From positions 53,642,560 through 53,706,559 of the forward strand of contig OY744528.1 in assembly GCA_963556195.1 (NCBI GenBank): a stretch of 64,000 nt of DNA. The letters are read 5' to 3'. Shown piece after piece: positions 45,758 to 57,204 of this stretch. Source of the stretch: Sepiola atlantica. Taxonomy: Eukaryota > Mollusca > Cephalopoda > Sepiida > Sepiolidae. A program made the position numbers and the translations under genes. Each line of letters begins with the position of its first letter. Within the stretch, counting starts at the first letter, position 1. Under the pieces are notes generated by a model that was not told the DNA's origin, did not search any database, and saw only the letters and a program-made list of their open reading frames with translations.

Positions 45758-46204
45758 GATATTTTCTATATTCCCAATTTGAATACTCAGAAAAATATTG
45801 TTGTTGTAAGAAAGTAGAATTTGAAGGGATATTTTAAAAGCTTTGAAAAAGGTTTTAAATTGCTATATTTATTTTGATTATTATAATCTTTTCATTTTAA
45901 GAGAACTATTTGTACTGAAAGTAACATTTGCTGGAGAAATCTTGATATATTTCTAAGTAAGATTATCTTGTAGAAAACTGTTAAATATATACTTTATATT
46001 TTTGTAACATTTTACAGCATTACATTTCTAACAAATCCCTCATATTAAATAAGATTAAACAATGTATAATTCTTTTCAAAACAAAATGCATCCACTAAAA
46101 CAATTATTATTATTATTGGCATGTTCAGTCTCACAGTTACGTATGCAGCAGACCCTCTGTCTCTTCATCACTGTAATAATCAATTGGAAAGCTTCTGATA
46201 CCGA
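45542..46204. other. No recognised feature; small (CA)n(TA)n
   Basis: AT-rich with a (CA)n(TA)n tract at 45728-45758. Confidence 0.4.
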
Positions 46205-46495
46205 AGCTACACCAGCAGACTAAGAGCGGGACTTAGTTATCAGAGCTGGTTGCAGAAGTGCACCGTGAGTGTCATTTTCTAGACAATGAGAGATTGTGCC
46301 CATTGCCACCCCTCGACTATGACAACTTTGGAACCAAATAAAAGACAAACAATGGAACATATATTGATAGAATGTGCATAAAACAAATATTATCCTAGAA
46401 TTGTTAAATGGAAGTAAACTTTACAAGTTCCTCCAAGACAAATGTACACATTATAAAATAAATCCTTAGTTGTTGATATGCCATAAAACCCAAAA
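46205..46495 (+). pseudogene. Possible LINE C-terminal fragment
   Basis: The plus strand reads SYQSWLQKCTVSVIF, a stop, TMRDCAHCHPSTMTTLEPNK then RQTMEHILIECA. A C-X2-C followed by T.EHIL.EC is typical of the C-terminal finger of LINE ORF2 proteins. It is short and interrupted by stops. Confidence 0.4.
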
Positions 46496-46532
46496 AACTG
46501 TATCTTAAATGTTTTTCTTCATTTCTTTTCAG

Positions 46533-46601
46533 GTAAGTCCATGAAAATCCACAGGTCTTCAGTGGAGTTGTTTCGTCTCAAATATCTACTTTCAAGCAAC
46601 T
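46533..46601 (+). CDS. Candidate 69-nt internal exon (speculative)
   Basis: A long pyrimidine tract ending TTTTCAG (to 46532) and a consensus donor GTAAGT at 46602-46607 flank exactly 69 nt. One phase is open: KSMKIHRSSVELFRLKYLLS. I do not recognise the protein. Such well-formed splice signals on both sides are uncommon by chance, but the segment itself also begins with gtaagt, so it could be a decoy. Confidence 0.25.
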
Positions 46602-46607
46602 GTAAGT

Positions 46608-47289
46608 TAACTGATAAATTATACTACTTAATTTTGGTAAATTTTGTTGAAATTAATTTACTTAAACTTTGCTACTTACCATCACATCCATACATATGTT
46701 AGATAGAAAGTCGTGCAGCATGCCAAATCTTCAGCATCTTTTACTTTCTGCGCATCTTCAATAACACAGTGACATGAATAAATTAAATTTTAGCATGATC
46801 AAAATCAAAACAGTAAAATAATCTGTATTAATAAAATTATGGAACAACTTAATAAAACGAAATCCTATTTTTAAAAATAATTTAATTACAAAATTCAATC
46901 TGTCCGAATGCATTTCTGCGTCTTCGTAATAAGTCAGCCATTTTAATTTTTTGTTAAAAAATTAATTATTTTGTGAGGCTTCGAAATTTTAAAGAAATTT
47001 GGAAGCATTTATTCTGATGAATAGAAAGTCACTTTTGGTCTGAAAATTCTTAAGAAAATCCTCATGTATTAAAATATTGAAAGCTATTTACATCCAATAA
47101 TTTTATAAATAACGATTAAAACAACATTACCTTAACAAAGTATACTATAGTTTTATAAAAGTTGAATTCAATTAATAATTGAATGACCAAACGATACCTT
47201 AATAATTAAATTTAACTTTCAAAATCCTATTAAAAATATAATTTGATAAAAAAGCAAACAAAAACGAAAGTAAAAAGATCTCGAGAAAC
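46608..47289. other. No recognised feature
   Basis: AT-rich sequence. Confidence 0.4.
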
Positions 47290-47460
47290 GTCGGGTAGGT
47301 ACAGCTCGTTGCAAATAATTTTAATTATTTTGTAAAAGTTTCAGGCAAGTTTCCTTAACTTGCTTGCTGTTATCACCACGTTTCGTCCGTTTTGTCATAT
47401 GACCTTCTTCAGGTACCTTATGTTAAAGTCGGGAACAAGTTCGAAAATTATAAATAATAA
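47290..47460 (-). repeat. Fragment of dispersed repeat (CACCTGAAGAAGG type)
   Basis: The minus strand carries acctgaagaaggtc, cgaaacgtgg and tgataacagcaagc (about 47345-47417), matching 2775-2835 on the plus strand. Confidence 0.4.
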
Positions 47461-48841
47461 TAAAAATTCCTCATCACTAAACTTCTACAGAGAAATAATA
47501 TCATTGATTTAAGAATATTTATTGTTAGAGCTAAATTGAGTCTAAACACAAATTCTTTTTGAATCAGTGTTGAGCTTGGTTAGTACATATATTGTTGGTG
47601 TTTTCAAATAACAGGTGCTGTATGCCCACTTTACTCAAAATATACAATTTTAGTAACAGGCTATCATGCTGTCATAAATTGGATAATTTAATTTCTTAAA
47701 ATTTTATAAGAAATGTCATATTTTAATTTTTTTTTAGATTATTATCTGTTGTTTTTTGTTTTATAGTTTTCATCTCCTTCCAGGCATGAACATTTGTTTA
47801 ATCTCGATTGTATTGATTGCAGCAAATTTTAATGGGAATAATTGGTGACATTGATTTTAAAACTGGAAAAATTCAAACTGCTTTTTCAAATTGTCATTGA
47901 CCTTTTGCCTCGAAATATCTCTCCGTTTTCAACTCCATCATGCTAATGGACCCAGTCTTTGCATCCCAGATTGCATCTGAAACATTTGAATTTAAAACAA
48001 AGTTTTGCCAGAAAGCTAATTGGACATCATAATAATCTAAATGCCATAGGAAGACTTTAGAATGTACACAGTTTGAAAGAGACACAACCCACCACCATCA
48101 CCACCACAGACATACAGAGTTCAACAATTGTACTATTAGCTGTCATTCGCTTAATCTCCATTTCGTACATTAAGTTGAATAGACAATTTTATTTGGACCA
48201 TCATCAGATTTACATCATTGCGAAAATAGAAATCACCTTTTCATTAATTAAGGCCGCCTTCTTTGTCACTGACTGATCTTTAACGATTTCAGTAGAGGAG
48301 AAAACAAAGTCACAAATTATGATAAATTATAATAAAGCAAACAATATTCTGTGGCGTGTACAAAATTTAATTAAAGAAAAAACAATGGACAAATCTTTAT
48401 TCATCATGGTATCAAGATTTTAAATGATAAACTACCAATAGGTGTAATGCTGTATATTCCTTGGTAGTAATCTACTTTTGAAGTTTAGTGTACAGATACA
48501 TCTCATATGCAATTGTTTATCTGATAGAATCCCAGATGAAAAATAGATAGTTGATTCGTTAGCTTAACCACATGATAGTAATTTGACATTTAAGCTAGAA
48601 TATCATGTATGATTTGGAATAATGGTGGCACTCCGATTTATCATTTCAACCATAGACAAGAAGTAACTTTCAGTTAAGGAATTGCAGCTCTGATAAGTTA
48701 AATAAGTCAAATCTAGTTTCAGTTACAAACGGCATCTTCTCTTTCAAGTCAAAATAATATCTTCACCTCTAGCCATACAGACTGAAGATATAACATTCAA
48801 CATTGTGTTTAGAATACTGAACGGTTTCGTTCTTTACTTAT

Positions 48842-48846
<5 letters not shown>
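47461..48846. other. No recognised feature
   Basis: AT-rich sequence; frames at 47894-48085 (-) and 48073-48276 (+) show no motif. Confidence 0.4.

Positions 48847-48882
<36 letters not shown>
48847..48882. repeat. (TA)n microsatellite
   Basis: TA run of about 36 bp. Confidence 0.9.
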
Positions 48883-48883
<1 letters not shown>

Positions 48884-48935
48884 GTACACCAAACACACTT
48901 ACATCTGGTTATATACAGCAGTACCCATATATACG

Positions 48936-48975
48936 ATGATAAATTTTGGGTGTGTAGACACCCAAAATTTATCAT
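48936..48975. repeat. Perfect 18-bp hairpin
   Basis: Arms 48936-48953 and 48958-48975 are exact reverse complements (atgataaattttgggtgt) with a 4-nt loop, gtag. Confidence 0.9.
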
Positions 48976-50019
48976 GGCAAAAATTTAATCCCAGAACATT
49001 TTCCCACTTTCCTCCAAGTTTATATGTGAATTTTGTATGCTTGAATATGTATAAAACCGTTGTATTGTTTTAATCTGTTCTTTTACATTCCCTTATTTTC
49101 TTCCATACTTAATTAACATAAGGGGGAGTTAACTCTACAAAACGAATCCCTTCACATACAAACGCATTTTTATATATGTGTAATGTTTTTTTCACATTTA
49201 ATGCATTTCATGTTCTCCATTTATTTCCCCGGTTCATACTGAAGCCTCTTCAAATCTGTAAAAAGCATGAAATAACAACTGTTAAGGTGGGTGAAGTGAC
49301 TGCTTCTGAATGGAGGTGCTATGAGTCAATGTTACTGAGTCAAAACCAGGGAACATGAAACAAAGGGTGTTGCAACAGAAATTTAGAAATATTTAATGAG
49401 TGCAACTCTATATTTAAATTACCTCAAAATTCCTTTGATAAGTGAGGAACAACATCTGGTAGTTTCTTTATACATATTTTATATTTTCACATCTTAATAT
49501 CGCTTTTTAATAATGAACTTTAAAATAATTCACTTTAAAAGGACATAATGATTTGATTAGAAGAAGTCAAACTTTAAAGCATTTCAATAGTTAAGTCCTT
49601 CTGAATCTTAACTAACTTTCTATATGATCTTTTACATAAAGAAGAGAACATATACATAGGCATGTGCATTTATGTCTATACGCACAAACAGTAGGTCACA
49701 TTTTTCACACTTTGTTGTAGTATGACACAAATGAGTTGGAGAGAGAGGGAGAGAGAGAGGAAGAAAGAGAGAGAGAGGGGGGCAGATAGTATAGCCCAGA
49801 GTAGAGGGAATAGAGTAATGAGAGTTTAGAAAGTTATGTGTAAGGGAGATGATTCCTTATGAAAAAAAATCTGACATTTTTTCAATGACGTTTACAGACA
49901 TACAGATCGCACTTCCCAGTCTTCAAGGTATGATAAAAGTGTAATATCTGTTTTGTCCTCAGTCAAAGTATGAGAAATCCTTCTAGATTAGGGAAATTTT
50001 TACTTTTTGTTCAATTCAT
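48976..50019. other. No recognised feature; GA-rich patch
   Basis: A GA-rich tract lies at 49739-49783. Otherwise nothing recognised. Confidence 0.4.
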
Positions 50020-50110
50020 AGTACCTCTTTTGTGAAAGCTGGATATCCTCACATTAAAAACATTGTGTCTAATGTTGTCCTCCTGTATAGGTAAGTAAAC
50101 AGAGACAATA
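50020..50110 (+). repeat. Dispersed repeat family E, copy 4
   Basis: The sequence gaaagctggatatcctcacat then taaaaacattgtgtctaatg matches the other copies of the family. Confidence 0.5.
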
Positions 50111-50235
50111 ATTACAGGATTGTTACATCGATTTCTTCAAAAGAACTTTTTGAAATTTTGAACTGGTTTTAATCTATGAAAGAGAAATTACACTTTATGC
50201 AAAATAATTGTCTGAATATTACATATCTGTATAAT

Positions 50236-51290
50236 TTTTGAATTATTATATCATTGAGTTATGAGCACTATATTATATTGTTGAGTTATGAGTACTATAT
50301 CATATTGTTTATTTATTAAGATTATATTATATCGTTGAGTTATGAGTACACTATTATATCGTTGAGTTATGAGTACACTATTATATCGTTGATTTATGAG
50401 TACTATATTATATTGTTGAGTTATGAGTACTATATTATATCGTTGATTTATGAGTACTATATTATATTGTTGATTTATGAAAACTATATTATATCGTTGA
50501 GTTATGAGTACTATATTATATTGTTGAGTTATGAGTACTATATTATATTGTTGAGTTATGAGTACCATATTATATTGTTTATTCATGAGTATTATATTAT
50601 ATCGTTCAGTTGTGAGTACTATATTATATCGTTTATTTATCAGTACTACATTATATCTGTGGTTTATGAGTACTATATTATATCATTGAGATGAGTACTA
50701 TATTATATTGTTTAGATATGAGTACTATATTATATTATTGAGTTATGAGTACTATATGATATTGTTGAATTATGGGTACTATATTATATCGTTGAGTTAT
50801 GAGTACTATCGTTTATTCATGAGTATATTATATCGTTGAGTTATGAGTAGTATATGATATCGTTGAATTATGAGTATTATATTATATCGTTGATTTATGA
50901 GTACTATATCATGTCGTCGAGTCATAAGTATTTTATTATATTGTTTATTCATTAGTACTCTATTATATCGTTGTGTTCTGAGTACTATGTTGATTATTTA
51001 TTCAGTCATACATATACTATGAATCAGATGACTCTATTGTTGGCATTGGTTTCCCAGACATATTTCTAGTCAGAATACTTTCTAGAAAGACATCGAGTAC
51101 TTACGGGAGCGGCCACGTGAAGGTTGCCAACATCCTTAGGGATAGTGTTTTTGTGAAACGAATTGGATTCGGACGTGGAAGACCACCATTACCTCCCCGT
51201 TGATTTATGAGTACTCTATTATATCGTGTATTTATGAGTGCTATAATATATCGTTGAGTGGTGAGTACTATAGTATATTGTTCATTTTCC
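50236..51290. repeat. 27-bp minisatellite, interrupted
   Basis: The unit contains gagttatgagtactatatta then tatcgtt. About 28 diverged units run from 50244 to 50992; three more follow at 51200-51288. Between them (about 50993-51199) lies roughly 205 bp of unrelated, less AT-rich sequence. Units are less homogeneous than in the 37 kb array. Confidence 0.9.
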
Positions 51291-51469
51291 GCGACATGGG
51301 ATGAAGATATGTTCTTTATACTTTTCTCATGGGGGTTACATATTCCTGAAAAATGAAAGGAAAATAATTTCAACATAAATTATATTTTATTGACTTCATA
51401 ACTTACGAAGCTCTATTGTTTAACTGATGGAGTTACTTTCAGTTGAACTATCTCCACACGAAAAGAGGG
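51291..51469. other. No recognised feature
   Basis: Short AT-rich spacer. Confidence 0.4.
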
Positions 51470-51655
51470 ATCTTAGTGCTCTTATTCATCAGGATCCTAT
51501 ATTACGTTTTAGATTCACTAAAATGCTGCCAACAACTGAACTAACTTAAAATCTCTTCTGCGTTCAATGTTTAATCAAGATATTTGCATATAAATATGGA
51601 GTTCTAGCTGAGCCTAAGTTCATCTCTCATCAATTATCCATAACTTACAGTTCGG
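51470..51655 (+). repeat. Diverged dispersed repeat, partner at 7.9 kb
   Basis: Matches blocks of 7880-8095 in the same order. Confidence 0.4.
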
Positions 51656-52039
51656 GGTTGACTGAGTCTGTATTTCAACACACTATATTAACATACATCA
51701 TGTGATCAACTAGAGGGTTCAAGATACTTAACAATTGAGTTTTAGTTAAGGGCTAAAATCTCTTTTTATTCCAGCTTCTGGTCATTGACTTTATCAACAG
51801 AAGACTTGATGTTATTAGCCTGCAGAACAAAATGATTACTCAACATTCTTGCACAGACAAAAGAAAACTCTTTTGTTTTTTATGCATATTTTTATTGATG
51901 AATCACTATAACATTTCGTCTCGCTTCAAGAAATCTAAACTATATTTGTTGTGTCTGTCTATCTATGATAATACAGTTGAAAACAAATCACTCATATCCC
52001 GACAAACCCATTTATGGTATTCATTTTACTACTATATAC

Positions 52040-52200
52040 AATAATATTTTGGGTCTCCATTTGCACAAAACTATTATTCGCCATGAACAACAAAGATAAT
52101 TGTTTACTTTATTTATTTGTATAACTTGAAAATTGAAAATTATAGAAATGAAGAAAATAAGAATACAAATGGTAATATAGGGTTCCAGGCTAGACTAATT
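52040..52200 (+). repeat. Dispersed repeat family A, copy 5
   Basis: The sequence gggtctccatttgcac, then aacaacaaagataattg and ataacttgaaaattgaaaat, corresponds to the centre and end of copy 1. Confidence 0.45.
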
Positions 52201-53056
52201 GATTCACAGACTAAATCCGGTGTGCCTACGAGTTCATAATAAATCCTTTTTGAATCACACCGAACATTCAAAACTGTTGATCAGACAATTTCAATTATAA
52301 TCCTGAAGTTGTACCTCATCAATTTCCTTCATGATTTTATAATTAATCCAATGTCCATTGCCACTTAATATCTTGTTAAAATTATTTTTTCATTGTTTAG
52401 CAAACATTGCAAGACAAATATTTAAATGTTATTTTTCATAAATTAGTTAAAATCGTTTTTCTGGTTTTTATGATTGTAAAAGACATTATAATGAACTGAT
52501 TATAAAAGCAATAAAGAACTGGGTCATTTTATACCATTTGCTAGTAGTGTTCATCGTATGAAAATCACTTTTCTATACTGAAATCACATGTGATGCTTGT
52601 TGAAACTTGTTAGTGTTTCCGAGACACTTGTGTTACTCTTTATGATGCCAAAGGCAAAAGATGAACAACACTTCCAAGTTAACATAAAGTTCGTACAGCA
52701 ACATTTGCATCAAAATATTTGGGAGGGGGAGTGGGTATGAGTAAAGTAAAAAAAAAATTGAACATTTTATAAAAGTAGATCGTGAGTATTATTAATTTTG
52801 CGCTAAAAGTATCTTAATCATGGCCACATGGGAATAACTAATATTTTAATTATCTATAAGCCAACTTATTCAGGTCCACATGATTAGGGAGGCAGGTCGA
52901 GAAAGCGACACTCTGTGAGTTACCAGCTCGTGGAGTTACCAGCTCGTGGAGTTACCAGATGCGTTTGTATAGCTGGAAAATCCAAGCCAGTCATGGTGAT
53001 GTACATGAAAATTCCCAAATACATTTGGGCACTCTAGTCAAGTGAGAGTGTTGTAT
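52201..53056. other. No recognised feature; one 16-bp triplet repeat
   Basis: AT-rich; a 16-bp unit gagttaccagctcgtg is repeated three times at 52917-52964. Confidence 0.5.
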
Positions 53057-53460
53057 CTATGCTTTCAGAAACAAAGTTAAGCAGAGTACAATCCTGTGTC
53101 GAGGGAGAACGGTATATGAATATAAGTAACTAATTCTGTGCTGTAAGGTTAATCTAAAGCACATGTAGGCTTGATCATCTGATTCTAGACTATATTCTCT
53201 AGTCAAGGGGAGGGTGTTCCGAAAATAAACTCCTAGCCCGTGCATATGTTTGTCAGAGTATTTACATTAGAGTGGGAGGTATTCAGTTACGTCAAAATAG
53301 TGTGAGGAGATTGAGAATTGTATGTTTGTTTCACTTAGTGCTAGGATATCGGGGAAGTTTACTAAGAGAAAGGTTTCTACGTCATTGATGTTGGTTCTAA
53401 GCCCCCGGATATTTTTGAATGCTAGCCTCAAAGGCGGAGGCGAAATGTTTTTTGGTGGGT
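53057..53460 (-). pseudogene. LINE endonuclease (APE-type) relic
   Basis: One minus-strand frame runs through with a single TAA (about 53262). It reads AFKNIRGLRTNINDVETFLL, then NFPDILALSETNI (the conserved Glu of the apurinic-type endonuclease is in SET), then MHGLGVYFRNTLPLTREYSL and QAYMCFRLTLQH. This is the N-terminal end of the LINE endonuclease domain that nicks target DNA. Catalytic Asp/His motifs further on are absent because the homology stops at the TAG at 53057. It is on the strand opposite to the relic that starts at 54.2 kb. Confidence 0.75.
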
Positions 53461-54095
53461 GTCTCGTTTAGGTTTTTCAGTTTTGATTGCAAGTAAAGAT
53501 GTCTAATACTTTGTAACATATGCTTTTTTCCTCTATATAGAGATGAAAGATGAGAATAAAAAATTGTATAGTTACCATATAGACATCAGAAGTTCAAAGC
53601 AAGGAGTTTCATTATCCTTAATCCATGGATTTTCAAAGACAGAGAATAAAAACCGGTAATGTTACCGGCAACATTTAACTTTGAATATATACACAAAAAA
53701 AACAAACACTTTTGGCTGAGAAGAAACGTAAAGTTAGGGTATCACTGTCAAACAAAAATGCTGTTATAGTGGAAATGAACGTTTGAAAAAGAATACTCAA
53801 GGTATTTAGGAGTCCAAATGTTGTCGTTAAGAAGCTGATTATTCGACAGTGGTCAGTTGAGTTTGCGTATCCTTTGTGCGTAGAAGTCCGAGGGTAAAAG
53901 TATCCAGGATGAAGCTTTCGGTCAGAGTTGGATGTATAGCAAAGTATGCATTGCCAAACTTTCAAGCTTCCTGGCAGATTAGTGTTTTTATGGGTTACAA
54001 ATATGGATTTGAAAACCGATATTTCAGGGTCGCTGTCGAGTGAGTGTATTGCTTGTAGGCTAATTTTGTCTACCGGAGAGATAGATTAGCTGTTG
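53461..54095. other. No recognised feature
   Basis: AT-rich sequence ending in a poly-G run at 54096-54113. Confidence 0.4.
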
Positions 54096-54199
54096 GTGGG
54101 GGGGGGGGGGGAGCATAGGCAATGGATGTGACAGGAAGGAATGGAATTAAAGGGAGGTGGACTGATATGTGTGTATTGTGAGCACCGGCCAATATCTGA

Positions 54200-55250
54200 T
54201 GAGCTCTCAGAACCCAAACCTTATGATGGTATGCCAACATCAAGAAACCAGAGCAAGCAGAATAACCTCTATCACAAAACTGGCCAAACATTTTGGACAG
54301 GACTGTCTTACAAATGAGGCAGAAACAGACAACAATCCGCAAAAGCTGCCAGAAATACACCATCACCTTCTATTACAGAAAACTGGAAGAATGGGCCAAC
54401 CAACAACGTGCTAAGTATTTCCTGGGTGAATTATCTCAGGAATATATAGATAAGGAAAGCTCTGTAGACTGGCTGAAAAGAGGATCACTCCACTATGATC
54501 AGGAGAGAATGATAATGCTGCCCAAGATCAAAGCTTGATGACAAATGCCTTTAAAAAGATGAGTGGTCTCAGCAACAATAACAAGTACAGGTTCTGCCAC
54601 ACAGAAGTGGAGAGTGTTAGCCACCTGACATCCAGTTGTAAGGTTCTCCTGGGGGATGGCTATTATACAATGCGACACAATGGAGTGTGTAAATATCTTC
54701 ACTGGATTATATGTAAAAAGTTGAATATCCAGTGTAGCAGCAAGTCCTCGGAGCATATATCAGAAAGAACAGTTGGATATAAGTTATACACCATCCACTA
54801 TGACTATGCAATCCCTACAGCTACATATGTAGAAAATTGAGTTGTTAAACCTGGCATCGTGATGTGGGACATAAGGGAGAAAGTAGCAACCTTAGTTGAA
54901 GTCAGTGTCCCTAATAATGCAGGATTAAACAGAGCTGAAAGAGAAAAGATTACGAAATACCAAGGTCTTATGTTCGACATGAAAAGAAACTGGAATCTTA
55001 GGAAGATCTTCATACTCCCAGTAATTATAGAAGAAACAGGACTAATGAAAAAGAATTTCAAAAGCTATGTGGCGAATATACCCGGTGAACCGAATGCAAG
55101 AGAAATACAAACAATTGCACTTAAAGGAACGGTTAGAATCTTTAAAAGATCTCTCGGCTGGAGTGTCTGATATAGCCGGTGAATGTCTGGCATCAGGTAG
55201 GATGCCTCATCCCCAGTAAAAACAAAAAGATAAAAAAATTAAAATATGGG
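54200..55250 (+). mobile_element. Second non-LTR retrotransposon 3' end
   Basis: Coding remnants occupy 54200-55170 and are followed by a short tail, gcctcatccccagtaaaaac, then A-rich sequence and a (TA)n run. A 5'-truncated LINE with a simple 3' tail is the best explanation. It differs from the 19.4 kb element in sequence and in having an additional C-terminal domain. Confidence 0.7.
54293..55170 (+). pseudogene. LINE ORF2 C-terminus with endonuclease-like domain
   Basis: The first phase (54293-54538) reads FYYRKLEEWANQQRAKYFLG and VDWLKRGSLHYDQERMIML. After a frameshift near 54536 it continues with a degraded finger, YRFCHTEVESVSHLTSSC, and KVLLGDGYYTMRHNGVCKYL. TGA at 54838-54840 interrupts. 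It then runs MWDIREKVATLVEVSVPNNA and EREKITKYQGLMFDMKRNW to TGA 55168-55170. The last block (hydrophobic strand, VSVP, then EK..KY..L) resembles the restriction-endonuclease-like domain of some LINEs; this is an inference from pattern. Confidence 0.6.
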
Positions 55251-55956
55251 AAATATATATATATATATATACAACCATATAAACATATCCTCTTATATTT
55301 TCTTTGTAAATAGCTAGGGGAGAGAGAGTTACGGTATGGTGAAATTGAGTGTTTGACTTGTGGTCAGCGTTGTTGAAAGCATGGGGTATTAATGTTTTAA
55401 AAATCGATTGATATTTGGGGTCTGTTAATTCCAGTTCACATTTGGGATAGGTTTAAAATTATATTTTCTGTGGAGTAATAAAGCCAGATCAAAGTTGCTA
55501 GAACAGTGCATTTATGTATACAAGATATAAAAGATAATTAAATGTGTTTGTGGCATTGATAAGTGAGTATTGATATAGACATCACACACGCATGCACATA
55601 CATATGCAGGTACCACTTTAGATATTGTCTTACACAAGGCATATACGTACATACACACAAAAACACATAAATATATGCATCCATATACATATATATATAC
55701 ATATACCCACACACCCACGCATGTATACATATATATATGTACATATATGTATACCCCCACTGAGCATATATCCAAGTAAATGTTTGGAGGTATATAGATA
55801 CATATATGCAGATGCACGATCCGACCTAGTATCAATCAGGCGGGGGGTGGGAGTTTTATGAAATTATGTAATAGTTTAAGATAAGATAAGAGTAAAGATG
55901 AGGGTTAAATCACTTGGACTAAAGAGTTTTATTGGGATTATACATCACAGAGAATC
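55251..55956. other. No recognised feature
   Basis: AT-rich with short TA and CA/TA tracts (55252-55271, 55690-55760). Confidence 0.4.
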
Positions 55957-55994
55957 GAGAATATATAACAATGAAAATAAGTTACAACTATATA

Positions 55995-56035
<41 letters not shown>

Positions 56036-56067
56036 CTTGTAACTTATTTTCATTATTACATATTCTC
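55957..56067. repeat. Hairpin with (TA)n loop, about 40-bp arms
   Basis: The sequence gagaatatataacaatgaaa, continuing ataagttacaa, at 55957-55997 is mirrored at about 56027-56067 with about four mismatches. The loop is a TA microsatellite of about 30 bp. Confidence 0.8.
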
Positions 56068-56756
56068 TTCATAATCATATCTACTTCACATACTGATAGA
56101 CGGTAAAGAAATGTATTTTTCAGTAGAGTCTTAATAATATAATTTTATATGTATAATAATATTTTTTACTTGCAATCAAAACTTAAATAAAAGGCCTAAA
56201 ACTCTTTAGAACGTATTGTTTTAAGTGCAACAGTGCAATAGTGCACTAAATGAAACACTAAACTATATTGAGTGAAAGCTAATAAAATATATGTTCCTTT
56301 TATATAGATTTACTAAATTAAGTATCATCTTTAACTGAAGGTAAACCTGTCTGAAGATGAGTAATATAACTAATACATTATTTACTTTGTTGTTTAGTGT
56401 TTATGCTTCTAATGTGGAAATTATTGAAGCTAAGAATTTATTACGTTTATCACATGGAATATTGAAAGTCATTCATGGCAAAGAATGAAATCAAACAAAT
56501 ATTTTAAAATAAACTTTAGATACATTTCTTTCTTACAATTTTATGCTTTTAGCATTTTACCATATTTTAAGAAGACAATTATTTCCATTTATTGGATGTA
56601 CATTTTAAAGATTTTAAAACTATTCCATAATAATAACCAGTTTTTTCTTGGATATTCTTTGCTTGGGTGTGATTGAAAAGAAAATGAAAATGTATAGCCA
56701 TGTGCAGTTATTGAACTCATATACTTCAGATTATAGTGTGTTTGTGTTTAATACAA
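56068..56756. other. No recognised feature
   Basis: AT-rich sequence without a supported feature. Confidence 0.4.
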
Positions 56757-56945
56757 CATTTAATAAATACCCTCTCCGCCTGTCATTTAATAGATACCTT
56801 CTTCTGTCATTTAATAGATACCTACTCCTCCTATCATTTGATAGATATCCTCTCCTCCCACCATTTAATACATACTCTCTCCTCCCATCATTTAATAGAT
56901 ACCCTCTCCTCCCAAAATTTAATAGATACTCTCACCTCCGATCAG
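56757..56945 (+). repeat. 27-bp minisatellite, about 7 units
   Basis: The unit contains atttaatagataccctctcc then tcccatc. One unit is shortened to 21 bp. Confidence 0.9.
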
Positions 56946-57178
56946 TTTTTCTCCAATTCGCCCTTCATTGTCACCTATTTCAAGATGTTCAGTAGTGATC
57001 TGATGGAAATATGCATAGACACACACACATGCATGCACACGTAATATGTAAGCGATCGGATGTTCAATTTTTTGTGCAAAGAACACAGTTTATGTGAATG
57101 ACTTGTTAGTCAGAATCAAATATTGATTTGGTCAGATGCATTTTTATATGTCTAACTATGAGAATCCAACCGATTTAA
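56946..57178. other. No recognised feature
   Basis: Short spacer, followed by a TA run at 57179-57203. Confidence 0.4.
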
Positions 57179-57204
57179 TTATATATATATATATATATAT
57201 ATAA

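Noticed and set aside
50251..50694. YNIVLITQQ and YEYYIISL repeat proteins
   Set aside because: They arise from the 27-bp minisatellite on opposite strands.
53675..53965. Minus-strand 96-codon gene upstream of the LINE endonuclease relic
   Set aside because: No match to LINE ORF1 or other domains could be seen; treated as a chance frame.
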